This document shows positions 7,095-14,484 of a stretch of 64,000 nucleotides of DNA, one piece after another. Both the position numbers and the translations under genes were made by a program. Under the pieces are notes generated by a model. That model was not told the DNA's origin, made no database searches, and was given only the letters and a program-made list of their open reading frames with translations. Position 1 is the first letter of the stretch. Each line of letters begins with the position of its first letter. The DNA lies in contig NZ_JADKYZ010000010.1 of assembly GCF_015354245.1 (NCBI RefSeq), positions 124,001-188,000 on the forward strand, in the 5' to 3' direction. This DNA comes from Diaphorobacter caeni (GTDB lineage: Bacteria > Pseudomonadota > Gammaproteobacteria > Burkholderiales > Burkholderiaceae_C).

Positions 7095-7961
7095 ATGTCC
7101 AGCCCCGCGCTGCCGTCCCGGCAGCGGCCCTCGCAAGAACGCGAACAGCTCGATCTGTTCCGCGCCCTGCCGGGCGACATGGCGCCGCGCGACAGCCAGG
7201 ACCTGATGGCCTTTCCGTTTTTCTCGCTGGCCAAGTCGCGGCGCACAGCGCCGATCGACTTTCACAGCGGCAACGTCACGATCCGCGTGGAGGGCACGGC
7301 CGAACATGGCATTGCCACGATCTGGGATGCCGACATCCTGATCTGGGCCGCGTCGCAGATCGTAGAGGCACGCGACGCAGGCTTTCGCCCGTCGCGGCTG
7401 ATGCAGGCCACGCCCTACGAGATCCTGCGCTTCATCGGCCGCGGCACGTCGCTACGCGACTACCAGCGCCTCAAGGCGGCCTTGGATCGCCTGCAATCGA
7501 CCACGGTGGCCACGTCCATCCGCGAGACGACCGGGCGGCGCCTGCATCGGTTTTCGTGGATCAACGAGTGGAAGGAGCTGGCCGATGCCAAGGGAACGCC
7601 GCTGGGCATCGAGCTGATCCTGCCCGACTGGTTCTATGCGGGCGTGATGGATGCCGCCCTGGTGCTGACCATCGACCCGGCGTATTTCCGGCTCACGGGC
7701 GGCATCGAGCGCTGGCTGTATCGGGTCGTGAGAAAGCATGCGGGGTGGCAGGAGTCGGGCTGGCAATTCGATTTCGAGCACCTGTACCGCAAGTCAGGGA
7801 GCGCGGCGCGCTACTACGACTTCGCGGCCGACCTGCGCGCCCTAGTGGCGCGGCAGGCCCTGCCAGGCTATCGCCTGGGCATCGAGTACCGCTCCACGGC
7901 TGCTACGCCGCTGCTGACGTTTCGGCCTTTGCGCCCCGTGCCGTCCACGGCACGGGGATAA
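7095..7961 (+). CDS. repA: Replication initiator protein RepA
   Basis: A 288-residue protein of the RepA (replication initiator protein A) family: FPFFSLAKSRRTAPIDF near the N terminus, then ATIWDADILIWAASQI, ILRFIGRGTSLRDYQRLKAA (winged-helix part) and FSWINEWKEL ... LPDWFYAGVMD. Such proteins start replication of plasmids and probably of excised Tn4371-type ICE circles. It is 26 bases after the HTH gene. Downstream, 24 bases after the stop, are three direct repeats next to an AT-rich tract, as expected for the protein's own origin. Length is normal for the family. Confidence 0.9.
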   Translation: MSSPALPSRQRPSQEREQLDLFRALPGDMAPRDSQDLMAFPFFSLAKSRRTAPIDFHSGNVTIRVEGTAEHGIATIWDADILIWAASQIVEARDAGFRPSRLMQATPYEILRFIGRGTSLRDYQRLKAALDRLQSTTVATSIRETTGRRLHRFSWINEWKELADAKGTPLGIELILPDWFYAGVMDAALVLTIDPAYFRLTGGIERWLYRVVRKHAGWQESGWQFDFEHLYRKSGSAARYYDFAADLRALVARQALPGYRLGIEYRSTAATPLLTFRPLRPVPSTARG

Positions 7962-7984
7962 CTGCGCCAAATCCTGTGGACGGG

Positions 7985-8049
7985 CTCGTGCTATCAGGCA
8001 ACAAAAGTCTCGTGCTATCAGGCAACAGATCCTCGTGCTATCAGGCAAC
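7985..8049 (+). repeat. Three iteron-like 18-bp direct repeats downstream of repA
   Basis: CTCGTGCTATCAGGCAAC occurs exactly at 7985-8002, 8009-8026 and 8032-8049, with start-to-start spacing of 24 and 23 bases, about two helical turns, so all copies face the same side of DNA. Position after repA and before parA suggests RepA binding sites and an origin of vegetative replication, or RepA-dependent control of parA. A 13-base part of the motif recurs near the relaxase gene. Confidence 0.8.
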
Positions 8050-8090
8050 GAAATCGGCCGCCAGGCCAATGCTGGTGCGGGTTTCGGCCT

Positions 8091-8130
8091 CTCTTAACTT
8101 ATCTAACCTAATTCCTAACACTAGTAGTAG
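8091..8130. other. AT-rich tract next to the iterons (candidate unwinding element)
   Basis: About 40 bases of clearly AT-rich DNA with repeated TAAC/CTAA words, ending ACTAGTAGTAG, within otherwise GC-rich sequence. It begins 42 bases after the last iteron. Iteron arrays beside an AT-rich duplex unwinding element are the usual layout of RepA-type origins. No good DnaA box was found by eye. Confidence 0.5.
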
Positions 8131-8250
8131 CAGCGCCGCGCTTCGGTGGACAACTGCAAAAACGCATGCTCGGGCCAGCGATCTTTGCCATCGGCGTGCC
8201 GGTTTGACACGCGGGGCAAAGCCCAGCCGTTCAACAAGGAGGGCCGGGCC

Positions 8251-8889
8251 ATGATCCTCGCCGTGCTCCACCAGAAGGGCGGCGTGGGCAAGACCACGCT
8301 CGCCACCCACATCGCCGGCGAGCTGGCGATGCGCGGGCAGTCGGTCATCCTGCTGGATGCCGACCCGCAGGGCTCCGCGCTGGACTGGACGCAGCGCAGA
8401 AGCCAGCAAGGTCTTCCAAGGCTGTTCAGCGCCGTGGGCCTGGCGCGTGAAACCTTGCACGACGAAGCACCAGAACTCGCCAGGCGGGCCGATCACGTGG
8501 TCATCGATGGCCCACCCAGGATCGCAGCCTTGGCGCGCTCCGCGCTGCTGGCGGCCGAGCGGGTGCTGATTCCGGTGCAGCCCAGTCCCTACGACCTGTG
8601 GGCCAGTGCCGAGATGGTGGCGTTGATTCTTGAAGCGCAGATGTTTCGACCACAGTTGCGCGCAGCCTTCGTCATCAACCGGCGCGTGGCCGCCACCGTG
8701 ATCGGGCGCGAGGCACGCGGCGCGCTCGCCGAGCAGCCGCTGCCCGCGCTGCGCTCGGAAGTGCGCCAGCGCATCGTGTTCGCCGACAGCGTCGCCGCTG
8801 GCCGGCTTGCGCGCGAGACGGCGCCCGACGGCGCCGCCGCGCGCGAAATCACTGCGCTGGTCGATGAACTGCTGCGGTGGCCGTCATGA
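8251..8889 (+). CDS. parA: ParA family ATPase (partitioning)
   Basis: A 212-residue ParA/MinD-type ATPase. Deviant Walker A KGGVGKTT at residues 9-16, Walker A-prime LLDADPQGSALDW, and Walker B-like VVIDGPP. Small size and lack of an N-terminal HTH place it with ParA proteins of small plasmids and ICEs (type Ib). It should drive segregation or stable maintenance of the excised element. ATG 8251 follows AAGGAGG and gives the family N terminus. Its stop overlaps the next start as ATGA. Confidence 0.92.
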   Translation: MILAVLHQKGGVGKTTLATHIAGELAMRGQSVILLDADPQGSALDWTQRRSQQGLPRLFSAVGLARETLHDEAPELARRADHVVIDGPPRIAALARSALLAAERVLIPVQPSPYDLWASAEMVALILEAQMFRPQLRAAFVINRRVAATVIGREARGALAEQPLPALRSEVRQRIVFADSVAAGRLARETAPDGAAAREITALVDELLRWPS

Positions 8890-9158
8890 CCGCGAAGCCA
8901 CCGCCACGCGCAAAGCGCGTCGGCATCGGCGCGCGGCCGCCTGCGAATCCGTACGCCGAGGCGTGGATTCGCCAGGGCGATGCCGATGCGCTCAGCAAGG
9001 GCGATGTGTTCACCGCTCGCCTGACTCTCGACATCACACCAGCGCTGCGCTCGCGCATCAAGGTGTCGGCCTTCACGCAGGGCGTGACGGTGGCCGACCT
9101 GCTGCGCGCGCTGCTGGAACGGGAGTTTCCAGAACACCGCAGGGAGAACACTCCATGA
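8886..9158 (+). CDS. Small ribbon-helix-helix-like protein, probable ParA partner
   Basis: A 90-residue protein with a basic, Pro-rich N terminus (TAKPPPRAKRVGIGARPP) and a C-terminal LTLDITPALRSRIKVSAFTQ ... VADLLRALLEREFPE that fits a ribbon-helix-helix fold (strand, helix, turn, helix). Overlap with parA by ATGA implies coupled translation. By analogy with ParFG-type systems it may be the centromere-binding partner. The fold is inferred by eye; no centromere was identified unless the iteron-like repeats serve as one. Confidence 0.7.
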   Translation: MTAKPPPRAKRVGIGARPPANPYAEAWIRQGDADALSKGDVFTARLTLDITPALRSRIKVSAFTQGVTVADLLRALLEREFPEHRRENTP

Positions 9159-9679
9159 ATGCATCCGCTTTGCCGGCTGCTGGCGCGGCCACGGCTATGC
9201 CTGCCGCCTGGCCTGCTTCCACGCCGCTCACGCGCGTGGCGCTGGCCTACATCGACCAGCGCTTCGACCTCTATCTGCGCTTCGGCGAGCCGGCGCGCAC
9301 CCTCCGGCTCGACCGCTGGCGGCGCTGCGCGGTGTTCCTGTCGGGCGCCGTGTTCTGTCGCATCCGCTGGCAGTCCAACGACTTCGGCACCATTCGCTGG
9401 CAGCTCATGGTGATGCAGGCTTGCACGCCATTGGATGGCGCGCAGCGCATCCCTGGCGTGCAGCCGGGCGCGCGCCTGCTGCTGCACGCCGAAGGTGACA
9501 AGGCCGTGCGCGCTGTGCTGGAACGCATCGACGCCATCGAGGTGCGTGGCATCGCGCCCGTCGCCGTCTCGCCTGCGTACTGGCGCACACTTGCAAACCG
9601 GATCGCCGCGCGCCTGCCGCTGCCCGATTACATCGCCGAGCGGCACGCCGCTTGGCTGGCCGGGAGGGCGCTGCCATGA
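9155..9679 (+). CDS. DUF2840 family protein
   Basis: A 174-residue protein with the DUF2840 pattern: TRVALAYIDQRFDLYLRFG, LDRWRRCAVFLSGAVFCRIRW, FGTIRWQLMVMQA, GVQPGARLLLHAEG and a C-terminal WRTLANRIAARLPLPDYIAE. Found only in ICEs and plasmids, between parA and traF-type peptidase genes, as here. Function unknown, probably linked to conjugation. It overlaps both neighbours by ATGA, so parA to traF is one translationally coupled unit. Confidence 0.87.
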   Translation: MNASALPAAGAATAMPAAWPASTPLTRVALAYIDQRFDLYLRFGEPARTLRLDRWRRCAVFLSGAVFCRIRWQSNDFGTIRWQLMVMQACTPLDGAQRIPGVQPGARLLLHAEGDKAVRAVLERIDAIEVRGIAPVAVSPAYWRTLANRIAARLPLPDYIAERHAAWLAGRALP

Positions 9680-10227
9680 CCGCTCCCACTCGCTTTCGCA
9701 TCGTGCTGGCGGTTCTGTCCGCCTGCGGCCTCGCTGCGCTGGCCTGGGCGGCTTTCGTGCAGCCGCTGCCGCGCCTGGTCTACAACCCGTCCGACAGCGT
9801 GGCGGTGGGCTGGTATCGCGTCGATCCGCTGTACAGCCGGCCCGACTCGCGGCCATGGGCTGCGCCCGTGGGCAGCATCGTGCTGACCGCGCTGCCGCCA
9901 GATGCTGCCGCACTGGCCGCGCAGCGCCGCTACCTGCCGGCTCGGGTGCCGTTGCTCAAACGTGTCGGTGCCATCGCGCCGCAGTATGTGTGCATCTTCG
10001 ATGCACTGGTCTGGATCGACGGCGTGCCGGTGGCCGCCGTCCTGTCCGCCGACCGGTTGGGCCGCCCGCTGCCATACTGGCCGCACTGCCGCCGCCTCGA
10101 ATCGGGCGAACTGTTCCTGTTAAGCAGCACCAATCCGGCGTCATTCGACAGCCGGTACTTCGGGCCGGTCAGCGCGTCCGCCGTGATCGGCGTGGCGCCC
10201 CCGGTCTGGCTGGCGTCTCGCCCATGA
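9676..10227 (+). CDS. traF: TraF-type conjugal transfer signal peptidase (S26)
   Basis: A 183-residue inner-membrane serine peptidase of family S26C. One N-terminal membrane segment (about 8-30), then NPSDSVAVGWYRV with the probable nucleophile Ser41 and PLLKRVGAI with the general base Lys95. In RP4, TraF matures the TrbC pilin by cyclisation; this protein probably does the same for the ICE pilus. The start at 9676 overlaps the DUF2840 stop. It is followed by 634 bases without a gene. Confidence 0.9.
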   Translation: MTAPTRFRIVLAVLSACGLAALAWAAFVQPLPRLVYNPSDSVAVGWYRVDPLYSRPDSRPWAAPVGSIVLTALPPDAAALAAQRRYLPARVPLLKRVGAIAPQYVCIFDALVWIDGVPVAAVLSADRLGRPLPYWPHCRRLESGELFLLSSTNPASFDSRYFGPVSASAVIGVAPPVWLASRP

Positions 10228-10262
10228 CGGCCGCCGAAGTGCTGCACGTTGGCGTGCATCTC

Positions 10263-10454
10263 ATCGTGCCATCGGGCGTGCAGTTCCGGTGCATGGCGGC
10301 ATGTCTTCGCGCGTGCAATGCGAGTGCTGATGCTGCGCATCAGGCACCGCATTTCGCACCGGCTTCTGCGCTGCATTTCGGCGTGCCTGCGACTGCACTG
10401 CGGGCTGCCGACTCGCTGCACGCTTGCGTGCAGGCTATCGTGCTATCAGGCGTG
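10263..10454 (+). repeat. Two copies of an 18-base iteron-related motif
   Basis: ATCGTGCCATCGGGCGTG (10263-10280) and ATCGTGCTATCAGGCGTG (10437-10454) differ at two positions. The second contains TCGTGCTATCAGG, identical to the core of the three repeats after repA. The same protein, most simply RepA, could therefore bind at both places. Confidence 0.6.
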
Positions 10455-10814
10455 TTTTCCCGGCTGCATGGGCCTTGTCTCTCCGCATGGCGTGCCCGTG
10501 CCTTCGCACGGCACACCGTGCTGCATCCGGCCCTGCACTTCGTGCAGTTGCCCATCGTGCAGGCGTCTTGCCTCGAACGCGCTGGGCCTGTGGCCCTGGC
10601 CGCGTTCGCCGGGGCGCTAGCTGCCCGCAGCACAGCGCCCCCGGGCCGCACTGGCCGGGCGCGGATGCGGGAGGCCAATGCGGAAGGCAAGACAAAAGGA
10701 CGCGGCACCGGGCCACGTCGAAAGCCAGTCTGCACGTGGGTGTGGCGCGGCACGGAGCGGCTTCGCCGCCGTGCTGCTTGGGACGCGTTTCCCGCGCCAA
10801 TACGGTCATATTCG

Positions 10815-10835
10815 CGTGCTTCGCACGACAGGACA
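10815..10835 (-). other. Candidate oriT nic site next to a hairpin
   Basis: CGTGC-TTC-GCACG (10815-10827) is followed on the minus strand by TGTCCTGT (10835-10828). MOB-P relaxases such as RP4 TraI and VirD2 cut at sites of the form YATCCTG-Y beside an inverted repeat; here one base differs (GTCCTG). It lies 27 bases upstream of the relaxase start. This is a positional and motif guess. Confidence 0.3.
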
Positions 10836-10861
10836 CGCCAGAGCTTGCAAGGAGCGCAGCC

Positions 10862-12853
10862 ATGAGCGACCGCCGCGACGACGACTTCCGCATGCGTCCC
10901 AGCGCCCCGAAGAACCGGGGCAAGGGCCAGGGGCAGAGCTTCGTTTCCAAGGTGCTCAAGCAGACCGGCAAGGCCAGCGGCGGCAAGCCCGCGATGCGCC
11001 GTCCTAGCTCGCCGGGCGGCGGCAGGAGCGCCGGCCAGCGCCCCGGCTCGCGCCTGGGGCGCGGCCACACGGCGGCACGCTTCGCGGGCGCGAAGCTGAC
11101 GCCCATGTCCCGGCGCGTGACCATCAAGACGCTGCTGGTCAATCACCAACGGGCCAGCCCGCAGTCGCTCGCCAAGCACCTGCGCTATATCGAGCGCGAT
11201 GGCGTGGGCCGCGACGGCGAGCCGGGCCAAGCCTACGGGCCGCAGACCGACGCCGCCGATCTCGATGCCTTCAAGGAACGCTGCGCTGACGACCGGCACC
11301 ACTTCCGCTTCATCCTCTCGCCCGAGGATGGCGCGGAGCTGGAAGACCTGCGCACCTACACGCGGCACCTCATGGGCCGCATGGAGGCCGACCTTGGGAC
11401 GGGCCTCGATTGGGTGGCCGTGAACCACTGGAACACCGACAACCCGCACACGCACATCGTCGTGCGCGGATGTGACGACACGAGCAAAGACCTCATCATC
11501 GCGGGCGACTACATCGCCGATGGCTTCCGCCATCGCGCCGCCGAGCTGGCGACCGAATGGCTGGGGCCACGTACCGAGCTGGAGATCCAGCAGACCTTGG
11601 GGCGAGAGGTGGATCAGGAGCGGTGGACGAGCCTGGATCGCACCTTGAAGCGCGAGGCTGGCGACGATGGCCTGGTGCATGTCGAACGGCTCAACGAACC
11701 TCGCTTGCAACGCCAGCGCCTGCTGCTGATCGGTCGCCTGCAACGCTTGCAGCGCCTGGGCCTGGCCGACGAGACGCAGCCTGGCACCTGGGCCGTCCAT
11801 GCCGATGCGGAAAAGACCTTGCGCGTCCTGGGCGAGCGCGGCGACATCATCCGCACCATGCAGAGGGCGATGCGCGGCGAGCCGCGCGAGCTGGCGGTGT
11901 TCGAGCCGGGAGAGGAGGGGAGAGGCATCCTCGGGCGCGTGGCCGCGAAAGGGCTGGTCGACGAGCTGCACGACCGGGGCTATCTGGTCATCGACGGCGT
12001 GGACGGCAAGGCCCACTACGTCGCGCTCAATGCCCGCGACGAGTTGGCAAACTACCCGACCGGAGCCGTCGTGGAGGTGAAGGGATCGGCCGACGTGCGC
12101 GCGGCCGACAGGAACATCGCCGCGCTGGCGAGCGGTGGCCTGTACCGCACCGGCCACCATCTCGCTATCGCGCAGGGCCAGGCCGTCCCCGGACGCGACC
12201 CGCAGGAGGTCGTGGCGGCCCACGTCCGCCGGCTGGAAGCCCTGCGCCGGGCAGGCATCGTGGAGCGTGTCACCGAGGGGCTGTGGAAGGTGCCGGGCGA
12301 CCTGCCCGAGCAGGGCCGGCGCTACGACGCACAGCGCCTGGGCGGCGTGGCCGTGGAGCTGAAATCGCACCTGCCCATCGAACGGCAGGCCCGCGTGATC
12401 GGTGCCACTTGGCTCGACCAGCAGTTGATCGGCGGCGGCTCCGGCCTGGGCGACCTGGGCTTTGGTAGCGAGGCCAAGCAGGCGATGCAGCAGCGCGCCA
12501 ACTTCCTGGCCGAACAGGGGCTGGCCGAGCGATGCGGGCAGCGCGTGATCCTGGCGCGCAACCTGCTGGGCACGCTGCGCAACCGGGAGCTGGTGCAGGC
12601 CGCCAAGGACATAGCCGCCGATACCGGCTTGGAGCATCGCCCGGTGGCCGACGGGCAGCGTGTGGCCGGCATCTACCGGCGAAGCGTCATGCTCGCCAGC
12701 GGACGCTACGCGATGCTCGACGACGGCAAGGCATTCAGCCTCGTGCCCTGGAGGCCCGTCATCGAACAGCGCCTGGGCCAACAGCTCGCCGCCACTGTGC
12801 GCGGCGGCGGCACGTCGTGGGAGATTGGCCGCCAGCGCGGGCCAACGATCTAA
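10862..12853 (+). CDS. VirD2/DUF3363-type relaxase
   Basis: A 663-residue conjugative relaxase. The N terminus is basic and disordered (about 1-85); the relaxase domain carries HLRYIERDG with the likely nicking tyrosine Tyr109 and the histidine triad segment NTDNPHTHIVVRG (His196, His198) that binds the metal. The C-terminal half is DUF3363, ending in the typical GRQRGPTI. It should nick oriT and pilot the strand into the recipient. ATG 10862 follows AAGGAGCGCAGCC. Length is normal for the family. It is the last backbone gene before the cargo; traG is not next, as it would be in an element without cargo here. Confidence 0.92.
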   Translation: MSDRRDDDFRMRPSAPKNRGKGQGQSFVSKVLKQTGKASGGKPAMRRPSSPGGGRSAGQRPGSRLGRGHTAARFAGAKLTPMSRRVTIKTLLVNHQRASPQSLAKHLRYIERDGVGRDGEPGQAYGPQTDAADLDAFKERCADDRHHFRFILSPEDGAELEDLRTYTRHLMGRMEADLGTGLDWVAVNHWNTDNPHTHIVVRGCDDTSKDLIIAGDYIADGFRHRAAELATEWLGPRTELEIQQTLGREVDQERWTSLDRTLKREAGDDGLVHVERLNEPRLQRQRLLLIGRLQRLQRLGLADETQPGTWAVHADAEKTLRVLGERGDIIRTMQRAMRGEPRELAVFEPGEEGRGILGRVAAKGLVDELHDRGYLVIDGVDGKAHYVALNARDELANYPTGAVVEVKGSADVRAADRNIAALASGGLYRTGHHLAIAQGQAVPGRDPQEVVAAHVRRLEALRRAGIVERVTEGLWKVPGDLPEQGRRYDAQRLGGVAVELKSHLPIERQARVIGATWLDQQLIGGGSGLGDLGFGSEAKQAMQQRANFLAEQGLAERCGQRVILARNLLGTLRNRELVQAAKDIAADTGLEHRPVADGQRVAGIYRRSVMLASGRYAMLDDGKAFSLVPWRPVIEQRLGQQLAATVRGGGTSWEIGRQRGPTI

Positions 12854-13027
12854 ACGAGACGCTGCTGGTTTAGCTCCTGCGCCGTTCGATGCCACAGTAG
12901 TTCTCCAATCTGATATGCAAAATCTAGATATTTCTGCTTCTGTTCTTTTTATGGTGAGAACGCCATAGTTACCCATTGGAGCGGGGTATCCAGCGCAGGC
13001 GCTTGGCACCGCTGCCATGAGGTACCT

Positions 13028-14458
13028 ATGTCAGACACAGAACACCTACCCCACGCCCGCAAATCCCCAAAAGTCATTCCGATCGTTTCGGAGGCTGCTT
13101 CGCTCTACGAGGCTCGCACGAAGATCCAGCCTCGCTCTATCAGCGGGAAGTTCGCGGCTTGGCGATGGATCATGGTCTGGATCACACAGATCGTATTCTA
13201 CGGATTGCCCTGGCTGGAGTGGGGCCAGCGCCAGATGGTGCTGTTCGATCTGGGCGCGCGGCGCTTCTACCTCTTCGGGCTGGTGCTGTACCCACAGGAT
13301 TTCATCTATCTCACAGGGCTGCTCATCATCTCGGCGCTGGCGCTGTTCCTCTTCACGGCAACTGCCGGGCGGCTGTGGTGCGGCTTCTCCTGTCCACAAA
13401 CGGTCTACACGGAAATCTTCCTGTGGCTTGAGCATCGAATTGAAGGGGAACGAAGCGCGCGTTTGCGCCTTGACGCAAGCGGTTGGTCGTTCGAGAAGCT
13501 GTGGAAGCGAACTGCCAAGCACGGGGCGTGGCTGCTGGTCTCGTTGTGGACGGGATTCACCTTCGTGGGCTACTTCGTTCCGATACGGCAACTCGGCGGC
13601 GAATTGCTTGCGCTGCACGGTTCATGGCAGATTTTCTGGGTGCTTTTTTATGGCGCTGCCACCTATGGAAACGCTGGCTTCCTACGCGAGCAGGTCTGCA
13701 AGTACATGTGCCCCTACGCGCGTTTTCAGAGCGCCATGTTCGACAAGGACACGCTCATCGTCACCTACGATGAGCAGCGCGGCGAGCCTCGGGGTGCGCG
13801 TAGCAAGACCAAAGCCTCGGCAGCGCTCGGCGACTGCATCGACTGCACCTTGTGCGTACAGGTCTGCCCGGTAGGCATCGACATCCGCAACGGCTTGCAG
13901 TACGAATGCATCGGTTGCGGCCTCTGCATCGACGCATGCAATAGCGTGATTGACAAGGTGAGCTTGCCTCGCGGGTTGATCCGGCTGGCAACACCCAACG
14001 GCATGGCGGGGCGCTGGAGTTCCGCACGCATGCTTCGCCGCGTGGGGCGGCCTCGCGTATTGGGTTACACAGCCGTCCTGGTTGTCCTGAGTGCGGCCAT
14101 GATCGCTAGCCTGGCTCTACGCACCCCGCTCAAGGTGGATGTAGTGCGTGATCGGGCTGCGCTGTCTCGCATCGTGGCAGGAGGCAAGCTCGAAAACGTC
14201 TACCGCCTGCAGATCATGAATGCAACCGAGTCGCCACAGCGCTACCGCATTGGCGCGCGAGGCATTGACGGTGTGGAGGTCGCTTCTCAGCCCGAGGTCG
14301 AGGTGGGAGCCACCCAGGCGCAGTGGGTGGCGGTGCAACTGCGCATCCCCTACGGATCAGCCCCAGAAGGGGCACACCCGGTATATTTCGATGTGGAGTC
14401 GCTCGGCCCCAATGCGGCCCGCGTTTCTGAGAAGTCCTCGTTCTTAGTGCCGCGATGA
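13028..14458 (+). CDS. ccoG: Cytochrome c oxidase accessory protein CcoG (FixG/RdxA type)
   Basis: A 476-residue membrane iron-sulfur protein. An N-terminal soluble part, about five membrane segments (for example WIMVWITQIVFYGLPWLEW), the conserved WCGFSCPQTVY and CKYMCPYARFQ cysteines, two 4Fe-4S motifs (CIDCTLCVQVCP and CIGCGLCIDAC), and a C-terminal Ig-like FixG_C domain. CcoG reduces copper for assembly of cbb3 oxidase, but here it lies beside a bd-type oxidase and no ccoNOP is present. RBS GAGG precedes the ATG. The AT-rich 174 bases upstream mark the change from backbone to cargo. Confidence 0.93.
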   Translation: MSDTEHLPHARKSPKVIPIVSEAASLYEARTKIQPRSISGKFAAWRWIMVWITQIVFYGLPWLEWGQRQMVLFDLGARRFYLFGLVLYPQDFIYLTGLLIISALALFLFTATAGRLWCGFSCPQTVYTEIFLWLEHRIEGERSARLRLDASGWSFEKLWKRTAKHGAWLLVSLWTGFTFVGYFVPIRQLGGELLALHGSWQIFWVLFYGAATYGNAGFLREQVCKYMCPYARFQSAMFDKDTLIVTYDEQRGEPRGARSKTKASAALGDCIDCTLCVQVCPVGIDIRNGLQYECIGCGLCIDACNSVIDKVSLPRGLIRLATPNGMAGRWSSARMLRRVGRPRVLGYTAVLVVLSAAMIASLALRTPLKVDVVRDRAALSRIVAGGKLENVYRLQIMNATESPQRYRIGARGIDGVEVASQPEVEVGATQAQWVAVQLRIPYGSAPEGAHPVYFDVESLGPNAARVSEKSSFLVPR

Positions 14459-14484
14459 GTGGCGCCACTTGAAGGAAGCATTCA

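Larger units (their letters stand above)
10228..10861. other. 634-bp non-coding region before the relaxase gene, probable oriT region
   Basis: Long frames cross this stretch, but their products are Cys/Arg/Ser-rich with no domain, and the real neighbours end and begin at its edges. The DNA is full of GTGC/GCAC words, carries two related copies of an 18-base motif (10263-10280 and 10437-10454), a strong hairpin at 10750-10774 (GCACGG ... CCGTGC with a TTCG-like loop) and a small hairpin next to a nic-like site at 10815-10835. Origins of transfer often lie directly upstream of relaxase genes. Confidence 0.55.
1..12853. mobile_element. Tn4371-like ICE backbone segment (partial)
   Basis: The run of DUF1232, DUF736, XRE, DUF2958, DUF2285, small HTH, RepA, ParA, RHH-like protein, DUF2840, TraF-type S26 peptidase and VirD2/DUF3363 relaxase is the conserved maintenance and mobilisation block of Tn4371-type ICEs of beta- and gamma-proteobacteria. 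Base composition is higher in GC than the cargo that follows. Integrase and attachment site would lie upstream of the window, and traG/trb genes downstream, so completeness and mobility cannot be judged. The family name is from gene order and family recognition, not from a search. Confidence 0.75.

Noticed and set aside
7985-8049. Three regularly spaced repeats as a possible CRISPR array
   Set aside because: Spacers are only 5-6 bases long and no cas gene is present; iteron organisation fits better.
10249-10620. 123-codon Cys-rich frame upstream of the relaxase
   Set aside because: Cysteines arise from repeated TGC/GCA words in the DNA; no ribosome site, no family, and it lies in the probable oriT region.
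10340-13018. 892-codon minus-strand frame and 476-codon plus-strand frame (9435-10865)
   Set aside because: The first is antisense to the relaxase, the second crosses DUF2840 and traF out of frame and then non-coding DNA. Neither shows domain character.
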